DNA of 64,000 bases from an uncultured Myxococcales bacterium. Its GTDB lineage: Bacteria > Myxococcota_A > UBA9042 > CAIXZC01. The notes beneath the pieces were generated by a model, which was not told the origin of the DNA, made no database searches, and was given only the letters and a program-made list of their open reading frames with translations. The position numbers and the translations under genes were made by a program. This document shows positions 49,804-58,232 of this stretch, in pieces (position 1 is the first letter of the stretch; every line of letters begins with the position of its first letter). The stretch is from NCBI GenBank assembly GCA_903895725.1, contig CAITUV010000075.1:1-64000 (forward strand). Direction: 5' to 3'.

Positions 49804-51492
49804 ATGAGAAGAGCCTGGTTGTCGATCTGCCTCGTGCTGGTGTGGGTGCTGCCTGCCTCGGCAGCGGAATCCGACCCCGCCAGGTTGCTGGACTCGATGG
49901 AGAAGGAGCTCAAGCGGAACAAGGAGCAGCTCACCTTGCCCGACTATCCGAGCCCGTACTTCATCTCGTACCTCATGCGGGACGTACAGACCACGTCGCT
50001 GGCCTCCCGGTATGGTGCCCCGATCTACCGGCGGGAGGATCGCCAGCGGGTCGTGTTCGCGGACGTCCGGGTGGGTTCCCCCGAGTTCGACAATACCCAG
50101 GATCCGTACCCGGGCTTCGACTTCAACTTCATGAGCTTCGATCCGCTCAAGGACCGGGCACCGCTTTCCGACGACGACCTGGCCTTGCGCAAGGTGCTGT
50201 GGCAGACGACGGATGCGGAGTACAAGCAGGCGGTGGCCAGCTACCTCAAGGTGAAGGCCCAGCGGGTCTACGAGGCGGACGATCCGGAGTTCACCGGCAG
50301 CTTCTCGTCGGCCCCGGCGCTTCGTCAAATCGACAAGCCGGCCTCGTTCGTCACGGACCAGGGCCGCTTCGAAAAGGAGATCACGCGCCTGTCGACCAAG
50401 CTCTCTGAGGTCCCTTTCATCCATGATTCGTCGGCAACGTTCGATGCCATGCGGCAGGATCGCTACTACGTGAACAGTGAGGGAAGCGCGTCGTTCACCT
50501 CGCAGACCTGGTACTCGCTCACCATGACGGCAATGGCCCGGGCCGACGACGGGGCCGTGGTACCTCATGCCGTGGTGATCTACGCTCGGACCCCCGAAGG
50601 AATCCCGGACCGGGAGCAGCTCGATGCCATGCTGAACGACCTGGTGACGGAGCTGGATGCCTTGAGAAAGGCCCCGGTGCTGCCTCCCTACAACGGCCCC
50701 ACGCTGTTGGAGGGGGATACGGCCGGCGTGTTCCTCCACGAAGCGCTCGGCCACCGGCTCGAAGGGCATCGCCAGGCGGGCGGAGAGGAGGGGGGGACGT
50801 TCCGGGGCAAGGTCGGCGACCCGATCCTGCCCGAGATGATCTCGGTGTATGACGACCCGACCCAGGCCAACTTCGGCAAGGTGGGGATCAACGGCTGGTA
50901 TGGCATCGACGACGAGGGGGTGGAAGCCCAGAAGGTCACCCTGGTGGAGGCTGGCCGGCTGGCCGGCTTCCTGCTTACCCGGCGTCCCATCGAGAAGTTC
51001 CGCAACTCGAACGGCCACGCCCGCGGAAGCGGCACCCAGCGCCCCGTTGCCCGCATGGGGACGCTGGTGCTGACGAGCACCAAGTCCCGGACCGACAAGG
51101 AGCTCAAGGAGCAGCTCATGGCGCTGGCCCGGGAGCAGGGGAAGCCCTTTGCCATCATCCTGCGCAAGGCCGCATCCGGAATGACGAACACCTCCTCGTG
51201 GGGTTTCCAGGCCTTTAAAGGGGTGGCCAAGCTCGTCTACAAGGTCGACGTGAACACGGGGGAGGAGACGCTGGTGCGCGGGGTGGAGCTGGTGGGCACG
51301 CCGCTGGCCAGCCTGATGAAGGTGGCTGCCGTGGGCGAAACGCCGGCGATCTTCAACGGCTACTGCGGTGCCGAATCCGGGTTCGTTCCGGTGTCGACCA
51401 TCACGCCGTCGCTGCTCATGTCCGAGCTGGAGTTCCAGAAGTCCCCGCCCAAGCGGGAGCAGAAGGAAGTGCTTCCTCCGCCTTCCCGGTAG
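49804..51492 (+). CDS. Exported TldD/PmbA-family metalloprotease
   Basis: A 562-residue protein with a clear signal peptide (LVLVWVLPASA-AESDP), followed by a TldD-type fold. The zinc motif FLHEALGHRLEGH (about residue 312-324) has the HExxxH pattern of TldD. Other family blocks are IDDEGVEAQKVTLVEAGRLAG (about 372-392), RNSNGHARG and RMGTLVLTSTKS. A C-terminal region with GGxS-like KAASGMTNT ends it. Classical TldD and TldE act together as a cytoplasmic heterodimer on peptides. This copy is exported and has no TldE partner beside it, so it probably cleaves periplasmic or surface polypeptides. Confidence 0.82.
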   Translation: MRRAWLSICLVLVWVLPASAAESDPARLLDSMEKELKRNKEQLTLPDYPSPYFISYLMRDVQTTSLASRYGAPIYRREDRQRVVFADVRVGSPEFDNTQDPYPGFDFNFMSFDPLKDRAPLSDDDLALRKVLWQTTDAEYKQAVASYLKVKAQRVYEADDPEFTGSFSSAPALRQIDKPASFVTDQGRFEKEITRLSTKLSEVPFIHDSSATFDAMRQDRYYVNSEGSASFTSQTWYSLTMTAMARADDGAVVPHAVVIYARTPEGIPDREQLDAMLNDLVTELDALRKAPVLPPYNGPTLLEGDTAGVFLHEALGHRLEGHRQAGGEEGGTFRGKVGDPILPEMISVYDDPTQANFGKVGINGWYGIDDEGVEAQKVTLVEAGRLAGFLLTRRPIEKFRNSNGHARGSGTQRPVARMGTLVLTSTKSRTDKELKEQLMALAREQGKPFAIILRKAASGMTNTSSWGFQAFKGVAKLVYKVDVNTGEETLVRGVELVGTPLASLMKVAAVGETPAIFNGYCGAESGFVPVSTITPSLLMSELEFQKSPPKREQKEVLPPPSR

Positions 51493-51585
51493 CCCCGTCG
51501 GGCTGCCCTCCTCGTGCCTTCCGACCGCGGGTCCGTCTGTCCGACAGGGGCTCTCGAGGCCTCTTCCATCAAACGCCCTGCGTCC

Positions 51586-51615
51586 TTGCGGCAGACGTCA
51601 TGGGTACGGTATGCT
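51586..51615 (+). promoter_or_regulatory. Promoter of the MopE-repeat lipoprotein gene
   Basis: TTGCGG (51586-51591), 18-base spacer, TATGCT (51610-51615), 27 bases before the ATG at 51642. Confidence 0.5.
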
Positions 51616-51641
51616 GACGGCTCGGGCCAATGGAGGGAACC

Positions 51642-54600
51642 ATGGTGTTTGAGGACTGCCGGGCAGGACGATGCAGGAGGTGGGGAGTCGACCGGCTGCT
51701 GGTGGCGGCAGCGCTGACAGCAGGGTGCAGCTCGACCCCGTCCACGACCATGCTCGAGATCAGCGGCGATCACGAGTCCGCGGCTCCGGACGCGAAAGGG
51801 GAGATCCCATTCCTCCCGGGCCAGGACGTCGACTCGCTGGGCGACGTTTCGGATGGGCTCGATGCCTTTGGCGGGGAGGCCGCAGACCTGGTACCGACCG
51901 ATGCGTGGCAGCCGCTCCCTTGCCAGGACAACGGAGACTGCGATTCCGGCTTCTGCTTGCCGGGCCCGAACGGCAGCTTCTGCGGGCAGCCGTGCGTGGA
52001 GGAATGCCCGAAAGGGTGGGTGTGCCGCCAGTTCCAGTCGGAGCCGGACGTGCTGTTCCTTTGCGTTTGGCCGCACACCAGCCTGTGCCGGCCCTGCGTC
52101 GCCAGCGAGGAGTGCAACGATCCATCGCTTCCTGCAGGCAACTACTGCATTTCCAAAGGGGAGGAAGGCAGCTTCTGCGGCTCGCAATGCGACGATGCGC
52201 TCTCGTGTCCGGACGGGTATGCCTGCCAGGAGATCACGCTCGAGGGGGGAGCCAAGGTCCAGCAGTGCCTCGGCCAGGCCGAGTGCACGTGCAGCGAAAA
52301 GGCCATTGCGGAAGAGGCGTTCACCCAATGCAGCGTGACCAACGACCTTGGGAGCTGCAAGGGACTCCGCAAGTGCACGGCCGAGGGGCTCGGGGATTGT
52401 GATGCCCCCCCGGCGGAGCCCGAGGCCTGTGACGGCAAGGACAACGACTGTGACGGCGAGACGGACGGCGAAGGGGCGCAAGGGTGCACGGCCTACTTCA
52501 CCGACCAGGACATCGACGGCTTCGGCATGGAAGAGGCCGGCTGCTTCTGCGAGGCGCAGCCAGGGCTGACCTCGGTGGGGGGCGATTGCGACGATTCGAG
52601 CCCGGCGGTCTTTCCGGGGGCCACCGAAGTGTGCAACGGCACGGACGCTGATTGTGACGGACAGATCGATGAGCCGGGGAGCCTCGGCTGCCTGCCGCTC
52701 CATGTCGACGGCGACGGCGACGGGTACGGCGGAGGTGAGTCGGAGTGCGTCTGCCCGGGGACTGCAGGCTATGCCCCGGCAGCCGACGACTGTGACGACC
52801 AGGACGTCGAGGCCAATCCGGGGGCAGTCGAAGCCTGCAACGGGAAGGACGACGACTGCGACGGCAAGACCGACCCGGAAAACGTCCAGGGTTGCCAGAG
52901 CTGGTACGTCGACGAGGACGGGGACGGAATGGGGAATACCGCCCTGTCCGCCTGCCTGTGCGGTCCTGATGGGCTCTACACGACCCTTGTCCCCGGAGAC
53001 TGCGACGACCTCGACAAGGGGACCGGCGGTGGTGCTCCGGAGGCGTGCGACAGCAAGGACAACGACTGCGACGGCGTCGTGGACGAGGCCGATGCCACAG
53101 GCTGCATCCAGGCGTTCATCGACGGCGACAAAGACGGGTGGGGAGGGGCCTCGAAGAGCTGCGTCTGCCAGGTCGGAAACGGGACCTCGGCGACCGGCGG
53201 CGACTGCGACGACACCCTGTCCGCCGTGCATCCCGGAGCGGTCGAAGCGTGCAACGGTTTCGACGACGACTGTGACGGAAAGACCGATCCAGCGGGAGCA
53301 GTCGGATGCTCGAACTGGTATCCCGACGCGGACGGTGACGGGTACGGCGACTCGGGGGCGGTGGGCCAATGCCAGTGCGTCTCAACGCCTGCGTTCCCCG
53401 TGAACAACAAGGAGGACTGCAACGACGCCAGTGCCGACGTCAAGCCGGGGGCGGTCGAGGCATGCAACGGCCAGGATGACAACTGCGACGGCCTGACCGA
53501 CTCGGAAAACGCCCAGGGCTGCCAGGTCCGATTCCTGGACGGCGACGGCGACGGAATCGGTGGCACCCAGTCCGCTTGCGTCTGCCCGGCAGCGGCCGGC
53601 TACTCCACGCTGACCGGCGACTGCAACGATGGAAACGCCGCGGTGAAGCCGGGGGCGACGGAGACCTGCAACGGACAGGACGACAACTGCGACGGTTCGA
53701 CCGACCCGGCCGGCTCGCAAGGCTGCCAGGCCCGATTCCTGGACAGCGACGGCGACGGCTACGGCGGCAGCCAGTCGGAGTGCGTCTGTCCCGCCACACC
53801 GGGCTATGCCGGCCAGTCCGGCGACTGCAACGACGTCAATGGTGCGATAAAGCCCGGGGCAGCCGAGACCTGCAACGGGCAGGACGACAACTGCGACGGC
53901 CTGACCGACCCGGCCGATGCCAACGGCTGTACGACGTACTTCAAGGATGGCGACGGCGACGGGTACGGGGACAAGTTCTCCCCTTCAAAGTGCCTGTGCC
54001 AGTCCGCCCCGCCCTACAACGTGACCAACAACCAGGATTGCGGCGATGCGTCCGGAGCGGTGAAGCCGGGAGCGGCGGAGAGTTGCAACGGACAGGACGA
54101 CAACTGCGACGGCCAGATCGACCCGGAAAACAGCCAGGGGTGCGGCACGAAGTACTTCGACAACGATGTGGACGGGTACGGGGTCAACCAGACCAAGTGC
54201 CTCTGCTCGTCGCAGGGGAAATACTCTGCTTCCCAGGCCGGAGACTGCAACGATGACGATGGTACGATGAAGCCCGGATACCCGGAGCAGTGCGATTCCA
54301 AGGACAACGACTGCAACGGCAAGATGGATGACAACGGGAGCTGCTTCGATACGGTGTACCGGTTCCTGTTCTCGAACGCGGGGGACGCGGACCACTTCTA
54401 CAAGACGGATGCGGGCGTGCCCCCCTCCTACAGTCCCGAGGGGGCTGTCTTCAAGGTGGCCAAGATCCAGACGGGCAGCATCAACCAGACCCTCCTGCGC
54501 CACTATTCTGCCAAGGGAACCGACCACTTCTACACGACCAGCAGCGAGGAATCGCTCTACGTCCAGAACAACCTGGACTACGTGTACGAGGGCCACGTTG

Positions 54601-54776
54601 GGAGCTGCGCCTCGGAGAAGGTCGATCCGTCCATGGTGCCGCTCTACCGGATGTGGAGCGCAGGCAAGTCGGACCACTTCTACACGACCAGCGAGGCGGA
54701 GAAGAACTCGGCCCTGGGCATGGGCTACGTGTATGAGAGCGTCACCTGCTGGGTCTGGCCGGCGAACTGGCCATAG
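51642..54776 (+). CDS. MopE-repeat lipoprotein with C-terminal HFYTT (DUF5648-like) domain
   Basis: A 1044-residue lipoprotein (lipobox LTAGC). After small Cys modules (about 85-260) come ten MopE-type units of about 45-50 residues, each with C(N/D)GxDxDCDGxxD and most preceded by a PGAxE element. Loops such as DGDGDGYGG between units look like Ca-binding DxDxDG sites. In MopE this class of motif binds copper. The last 140 residues hold three HFYTT/HFYKT repeats with YRFLFSNAGDADHFY, typical of DUF5648. ATG 51642 was chosen for its GGAGGG spacing over ATG 51630. A metal-loaded surface stalk with a possible glycan-binding tip is inferred. Confidence 0.85.
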   Translation: MVFEDCRAGRCRRWGVDRLLVAAALTAGCSSTPSTTMLEISGDHESAAPDAKGEIPFLPGQDVDSLGDVSDGLDAFGGEAADLVPTDAWQPLPCQDNGDCDSGFCLPGPNGSFCGQPCVEECPKGWVCRQFQSEPDVLFLCVWPHTSLCRPCVASEECNDPSLPAGNYCISKGEEGSFCGSQCDDALSCPDGYACQEITLEGGAKVQQCLGQAECTCSEKAIAEEAFTQCSVTNDLGSCKGLRKCTAEGLGDCDAPPAEPEACDGKDNDCDGETDGEGAQGCTAYFTDQDIDGFGMEEAGCFCEAQPGLTSVGGDCDDSSPAVFPGATEVCNGTDADCDGQIDEPGSLGCLPLHVDGDGDGYGGGESECVCPGTAGYAPAADDCDDQDVEANPGAVEACNGKDDDCDGKTDPENVQGCQSWYVDEDGDGMGNTALSACLCGPDGLYTTLVPGDCDDLDKGTGGGAPEACDSKDNDCDGVVDEADATGCIQAFIDGDKDGWGGASKSCVCQVGNGTSATGGDCDDTLSAVHPGAVEACNGFDDDCDGKTDPAGAVGCSNWYPDADGDGYGDSGAVGQCQCVSTPAFPVNNKEDCNDASADVKPGAVEACNGQDDNCDGLTDSENAQGCQVRFLDGDGDGIGGTQSACVCPAAAGYSTLTGDCNDGNAAVKPGATETCNGQDDNCDGSTDPAGSQGCQARFLDSDGDGYGGSQSECVCPATPGYAGQSGDCNDVNGAIKPGAAETCNGQDDNCDGLTDPADANGCTTYFKDGDGDGYGDKFSPSKCLCQSAPPYNVTNNQDCGDASGAVKPGAAESCNGQDDNCDGQIDPENSQGCGTKYFDNDVDGYGVNQTKCLCSSQGKYSASQAGDCNDDDGTMKPGYPEQCDSKDNDCNGKMDDNGSCFDTVYRFLFSNAGDADHFYKTDAGVPPSYSPEGAVFKVAKIQTGSINQTLLRHYSAKGTDHFYTTSSEESLYVQNNLDYVYEGHVGSCASEKVDPSMVPLYRMWSAGKSDHFYTTSEAEKNSALGMGYVYESVTCWVWPANWP

Positions 54777-54791
54777 GGCCGAAAAACCCGT

Positions 54792-54819
54792 TTGAAAATC
54801 CCGGGCCGCTCTGTTATCC
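54792..54819 (+). promoter_or_regulatory. Promoter of the acyl-CoA dehydrogenase gene
   Basis: TTGAAA (54792-54797), 16-base spacer, TTATCC (54814-54819), 33 bases before the ATG at 54853. Confidence 0.45.
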
Positions 54820-54852
54820 ATGCAGGGAACCTTGCTGCGAGGAGGGACACGC

Positions 54853-56007
54853 ATGGTGAGCTTCGAACTGCCGGAACAGCATCAGATTCTGAAGCAGGCC
54901 GTACGGGAGTTTGCCGAGGGGGTCATCGCCCCTCAGGCCCGGGATCTGGATGCCAGGGAAGAATTCTCGGTCGCGATCACGAAGCAGATGGGGGAGCTGG
55001 GGCTGTTCGGGATCTTCGTGCCGGAGGAGTACGGCGGTGCGGGAATGGACTACCTGGCTTACATCCTGGCGGTCGAGGAGATTGCCCGGGTGGACGGCTC
55101 CCATGCGGCCACGGTCGCTGCGGGCAACTCGCTGGGCATAGGCCCCCTCTACAATTTCGGAAACGAGGAGCAGAAGCGGGAGTGGCTCCCCAAGCTGTGC
55201 AAGTGCCAGGCCATGGCCAGCTTCGGCCTGACCGAGCCCGACGCCGGGTCGGACGCCGGTGGGACCAAGACGAACGCGGTGCTCGAAGGGGGCCAGTGGA
55301 CCATCAACGGCTCCAAGATCTTCATCACCAACGCCACCAATCCCCTGGCGAAGCTGTCCGTGGTCCAGGCGGTGACCGGGCGCAAGGCGGACGGGCGCAA
55401 GGAATACACCTGCCTGCTGGTCCCGCACGGAACCCCTGGATTCAAGACGGTCACGATGCACGGCAAGATGATGTGGCGGGCATCGGACACGGGCGAGCTC
55501 TACTTCGATGACTGCAAGGTCCCGGAGAGATCCGTCCTCGGCAAGCGGGGAGAAGGGTTCCACCAGATGCTCAAGACGCTCGATTCCGGGCGGCTCGCCA
55601 TCGCGGCCATGGGGCTTGGCGGAGCGCAGGGGGCATTCGAGAAGGCCCTGGCCTACTCCAAGGAGCGCAAGCAGTTCGGCCGCCCCATCTGCGACAACCA
55701 GGCCATTGCGTTCAAGCTGGCCGACATGGCCACCGAGATCGAGGCCGCCCGCTCCATGCTCTACCGGGCCGTCTGGCTCAAGGACACGGGCAAGCCGTAC
55801 GGAAAGCTTGCGGCCATGTCCAAGGTGTACTGCTCCGAGGTCATGGGGCGGGTCGTAGATTCCGCAGTCCAGATCCACGGCGGTTACGGGCTCATGCGCG
55901 AGTATGATGTCGAGCGGTTCTACCGCGACCAGAAGCTCCTCACCATCGGCGAAGGCACCAGCGAAATCCAGCGAGTCGTCATTTCCAGACAGCTGCTCAG
56001 CGAGTAG
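54853..56007 (+). CDS. Acyl-CoA dehydrogenase
   Basis: A 384-residue FAD enzyme oxidising an acyl-CoA to its 2-enoyl form, with electrons passed to ETF. Family blocks: EEYGGAGMDYLAYILAVEEI (about residue 65-85), GLTEPDAGSDAGG (about 128-140), WTINGSKIFITNA (about 150), SKERKQFGRPI (about 275), and IHGGYGLMREYDVER (about 340) before IGEGTSEIQ, which carries the catalytic glutamate at about 369. Its overall style is that of short/branched-chain enzymes. GAGGAGGG precedes ATG 54853. With the MaoC-like hydratase and iorAB-ligase nearby, it fits oxidation of branched-chain or aryl acyl-CoAs from amino acids. Confidence 0.92.
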   Translation: MVSFELPEQHQILKQAVREFAEGVIAPQARDLDAREEFSVAITKQMGELGLFGIFVPEEYGGAGMDYLAYILAVEEIARVDGSHAATVAAGNSLGIGPLYNFGNEEQKREWLPKLCKCQAMASFGLTEPDAGSDAGGTKTNAVLEGGQWTINGSKIFITNATNPLAKLSVVQAVTGRKADGRKEYTCLLVPHGTPGFKTVTMHGKMMWRASDTGELYFDDCKVPERSVLGKRGEGFHQMLKTLDSGRLAIAAMGLGGAQGAFEKALAYSKERKQFGRPICDNQAIAFKLADMATEIEAARSMLYRAVWLKDTGKPYGKLAAMSKVYCSEVMGRVVDSAVQIHGGYGLMREYDVERFYRDQKLLTIGEGTSEIQRVVISRQLLSE

Positions 56008-56074
56008 CCCCTGCGGCCGCCCCGCTGGGGGCAGCGCTGCGGAGTGACCGCCGCGGCGAGGGCATCCGGCTGCC

Positions 56075-57148
56075 CTATCTCTTCTTCCCCGCCAGACAGA
56101 TGGTAAGCACGAGGTCCTCGAGCAGGATCTTGGGTGCGATGGAGGTGGACTTGAGGCGACGGTCGACGTCGCGGACCTTGTCCAGCCCGGCCTCCAGCTC
56201 CGCCTCGGTGAACTTCCTGGAATTGTTCAGAATGATGGAGGCAGCCGTGTCCTTGCACTTGAGGGCGGCAGCCAGGCCTGCGACGTCCATGGTCGCCTCG
56301 AACTTCTTGGCCACGGCCATGCGCCGAAGCTCGAATTCGAAGCTGCTCGAGAGCAGGAACAGAGGCAGTCCGGAAGCCGAGACCTTCTTCCTGGCGTCGA
56401 GCAGGTTGTGGAACATCCGCTCGAGGATGGTGAGGGCCTTTCGAACGTCCTTCTGCACCAGGGCCCGGTTGAGGTCGAACACGTCGTGCCCCTGGAGCCG
56501 CTGGACCATTTCCTCCACGTCCTGGGCGGTGATGATCTTGGCCTTTCCCGCGTATTCGGCCAGCTTCTCGACCTCGGCCGAAATGGCTTCGGGCGAGGCT
56601 CCCAGCGCATCAGCCAGAGCCGTGACCGCACCCGGATCGATGGTGATCCCTCGCTTGCGGAAGGCCTGCCGGATGAAATCCTGGACGTCGGCCGGCTTGT
56701 CGGGCAGGTCGAAGGGGACCACCGCTCCGGCCTGCTTGAGCTGGTCGCCCAGCCAGGAGCGAGCCGGAACCTCGGTTGCAGTCAGGACGATCTGCCCCTT
56801 GGGCTTCTCGGACCGGACGTATTCTGCAAGGGCAGCAAGGCCGGGATCGTCGGCCGAGTCCTTCTTGAGCCAGGTCTCGATTCCGGTGGCCACGATGAGC
56901 CGGCGTTTGGCCAGCATCGGAGCGGAACGGGCCGCGGTCAGCCAATCTGCGGGCCTCGTGGAATCGCCCGGGAAGTGGTGGTAGTTGAGGTCCTTTCCTC
57001 CCTTCTGGAACATCTGGTCCGACAGCAGCTCGACGGCCTTTCGGACCAGCATGTCCGACTGCCCCAGCAGGAGCACAACCGAAGGAAGGCTCCCCTCCTG
57101 CATCTCCTTGCGCCACTGCTGGATTCGGTCGGTAAACCGGTCCGCCAT
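56075..57148 (-). CDS. holA: DNA polymerase III subunit delta
   Basis: A 357-residue clamp-loader subunit. The N-terminal region has a Rossmann-like core with LPSVVLLLGQSDMLVRKAVE (about residue 20-40). The middle holds ITIDPGAVTALADALGASPEAIS (about 180-200) and KLAEYAGKAKIITAQDVEEMV (about 205-225), typical of delta domain II. The C-terminal collar contains the L.Q.R...-like helices ending SIAPKILLEDLVLTICL. It opens the sliding clamp for loading at the replication fork. Length is typical. GAGAGGGCG precedes ATG 57148. Monocistronic, convergent with the acyl-CoA dehydrogenase gene. Confidence 0.88.
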   Translation of the reverse strand: MADRFTDRIQQWRKEMQEGSLPSVVLLLGQSDMLVRKAVELLSDQMFQKGGKDLNYHHFPGDSTRPADWLTAARSAPMLAKRRLIVATGIETWLKKDSADDPGLAALAEYVRSEKPKGQIVLTATEVPARSWLGDQLKQAGAVVPFDLPDKPADVQDFIRQAFRKRGITIDPGAVTALADALGASPEAISAEVEKLAEYAGKAKIITAQDVEEMVQRLQGHDVFDLNRALVQKDVRKALTILERMFHNLLDARKKVSASGLPLFLLSSSFEFELRRMAVAKKFEATMDVAGLAAALKCKDTAASIILNNSRKFTEAELEAGLDKVRDVDRRLKSTSIAPKILLEDLVLTICLAGKKR

Positions 57149-57181
57149 CGCCCTCTCCTCCGAAACGCTCCGGCAGGGCGG

Positions 57182-57210
57182 AGTATGGCATTGCTTGTCG
57201 GTTCGCACAA
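57182..57210 (-). promoter_or_regulatory. Promoter of holA
   Basis: Minus strand TTGTGC (57210-57205), 17-base spacer, CATACT (57187-57182), 34 bases before the ATG; divergent from the next promoter. Confidence 0.5.
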
Positions 57211-57214
57211 GCGT

Positions 57215-57242
57215 TTGCCCCCGAGGGGGTGCATGGTATAGG
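57215..57242 (+). promoter_or_regulatory. Promoter of the MaoC-like gene
   Basis: TTGCCC (57215-57220), 16-base spacer, TATAGG (57237-57242). The spacer contains CCCCC-GA-GGGGG, another short dyad. Confidence 0.5.
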
Positions 57243-57291
57243 ATGAAGCCGGTGCCCTTGCCGGGTACCAACCGTCGAAACGAGGTGTTCC

Positions 57292-58206
57292 ATGTCAGAC
57301 TACCGGGAGATCGGCTCGCTCACGAAGCTCTTTCGGATCGGTCGCAATGCGTTTTCCACCACGCTGAATCGGAAGGTGGCGGGGTTCCGAATCGAAGGTC
57401 CGGAGTTCGAGATCCGCCAGGCGGACACGCTCTCCTACGCCTTGGCGACGGAGGATTCCAATCCGGCTTACTTCCGCAAGGAGGGGGCCATCGTTCCACC
57501 GCTGTTTGCCAGCCGCATCCTCAAGGACGTGCTGGAGCAGGCAATCCTGCACGAGCGGCTGGGAATGAACGTGCTGAAGATGGTGCATGCGGAGCAGGCG
57601 CTTCAGTTCCTTGCTCCGCTCCGGGTGGGGACGAGAGTGGTTCCGGTGGCTGTAATCACGGGAATCCGGGACGTGTCGTCGGGTCAGCTTTGCGACGTGG
57701 CAGTGGATGTGTTCGAGAAGGGAGAGCGGGTAGTTGCCGGAAGTGCCTCGCTGTTCGTCCGGGGGAAGAGAAAAGGGGACGGGAAGAAGGGAAAGGACAA
57801 CAGGGGGGATGGGAAGAAGGGGGGCGAGGAAGCCCCTGAACCGGACCGACTCATCGCGACTTTCTCCGTGGTCCCCGGACAACCCCACCGGTACGCCCAG
57901 GCTTCGCAGGACTACAACCCGATACACACCAACCGCCTGGTCGCGCGCATGGCCGGGTTCAAGGGGCCCATCGCCCACGGTCTGTGCGTGATGGCCATGA
58001 CGACGGCCCGCCTCGTCGAGAAGCTGGGGGACAACGATCCGGCCCGCCTGGAACGGGTGTCGGTGCGCTTCTCCACCCCGACCTGGCCGGGTGAGGAGCT
58101 GAGCCTCAAAGTCCGCGAGCAGGCCCCGGGCAAACACGAGTTCATTCTGGTCAAGCCCAACGGAAAGCCGGTGCTCACCCGTGGGGAAGTGGTGTTTCGG
58201 AAGTAG
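57292..58206 (+). CDS. MaoC-like double-hotdog hydratase/dehydratase
   Basis: A 304-residue protein with two hotdog halves. The first (about 1-160) is degenerate and ends LFVRGK; a Lys/Gly-rich linker (about 160-180) follows. The second (about 183-304) contains the hydratase motif YAQASQDYNPIH (about 200-211), in which the D-x4-H pair catalyses water addition to enoyl-CoA, and then AGFKGPIAHGLCVMAM. The layout matches type-2 enoyl-CoA hydratases, where only the second half is catalytic. It probably hydrates the products of the neighbouring acyl-CoA dehydrogenase. Confidence 0.83.
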   Translation: MSDYREIGSLTKLFRIGRNAFSTTLNRKVAGFRIEGPEFEIRQADTLSYALATEDSNPAYFRKEGAIVPPLFASRILKDVLEQAILHERLGMNVLKMVHAEQALQFLAPLRVGTRVVPVAVITGIRDVSSGQLCDVAVDVFEKGERVVAGSASLFVRGKRKGDGKKGKDNRGDGKKGGEEAPEPDRLIATFSVVPGQPHRYAQASQDYNPIHTNRLVARMAGFKGPIAHGLCVMAMTTARLVEKLGDNDPARLERVSVRFSTPTWPGEELSLKVREQAPGKHEFILVKPNGKPVLTRGEVVFRK

Positions 58207-58232
58207 GAGCAGCCGAGTAGCCCCATCTGCCG

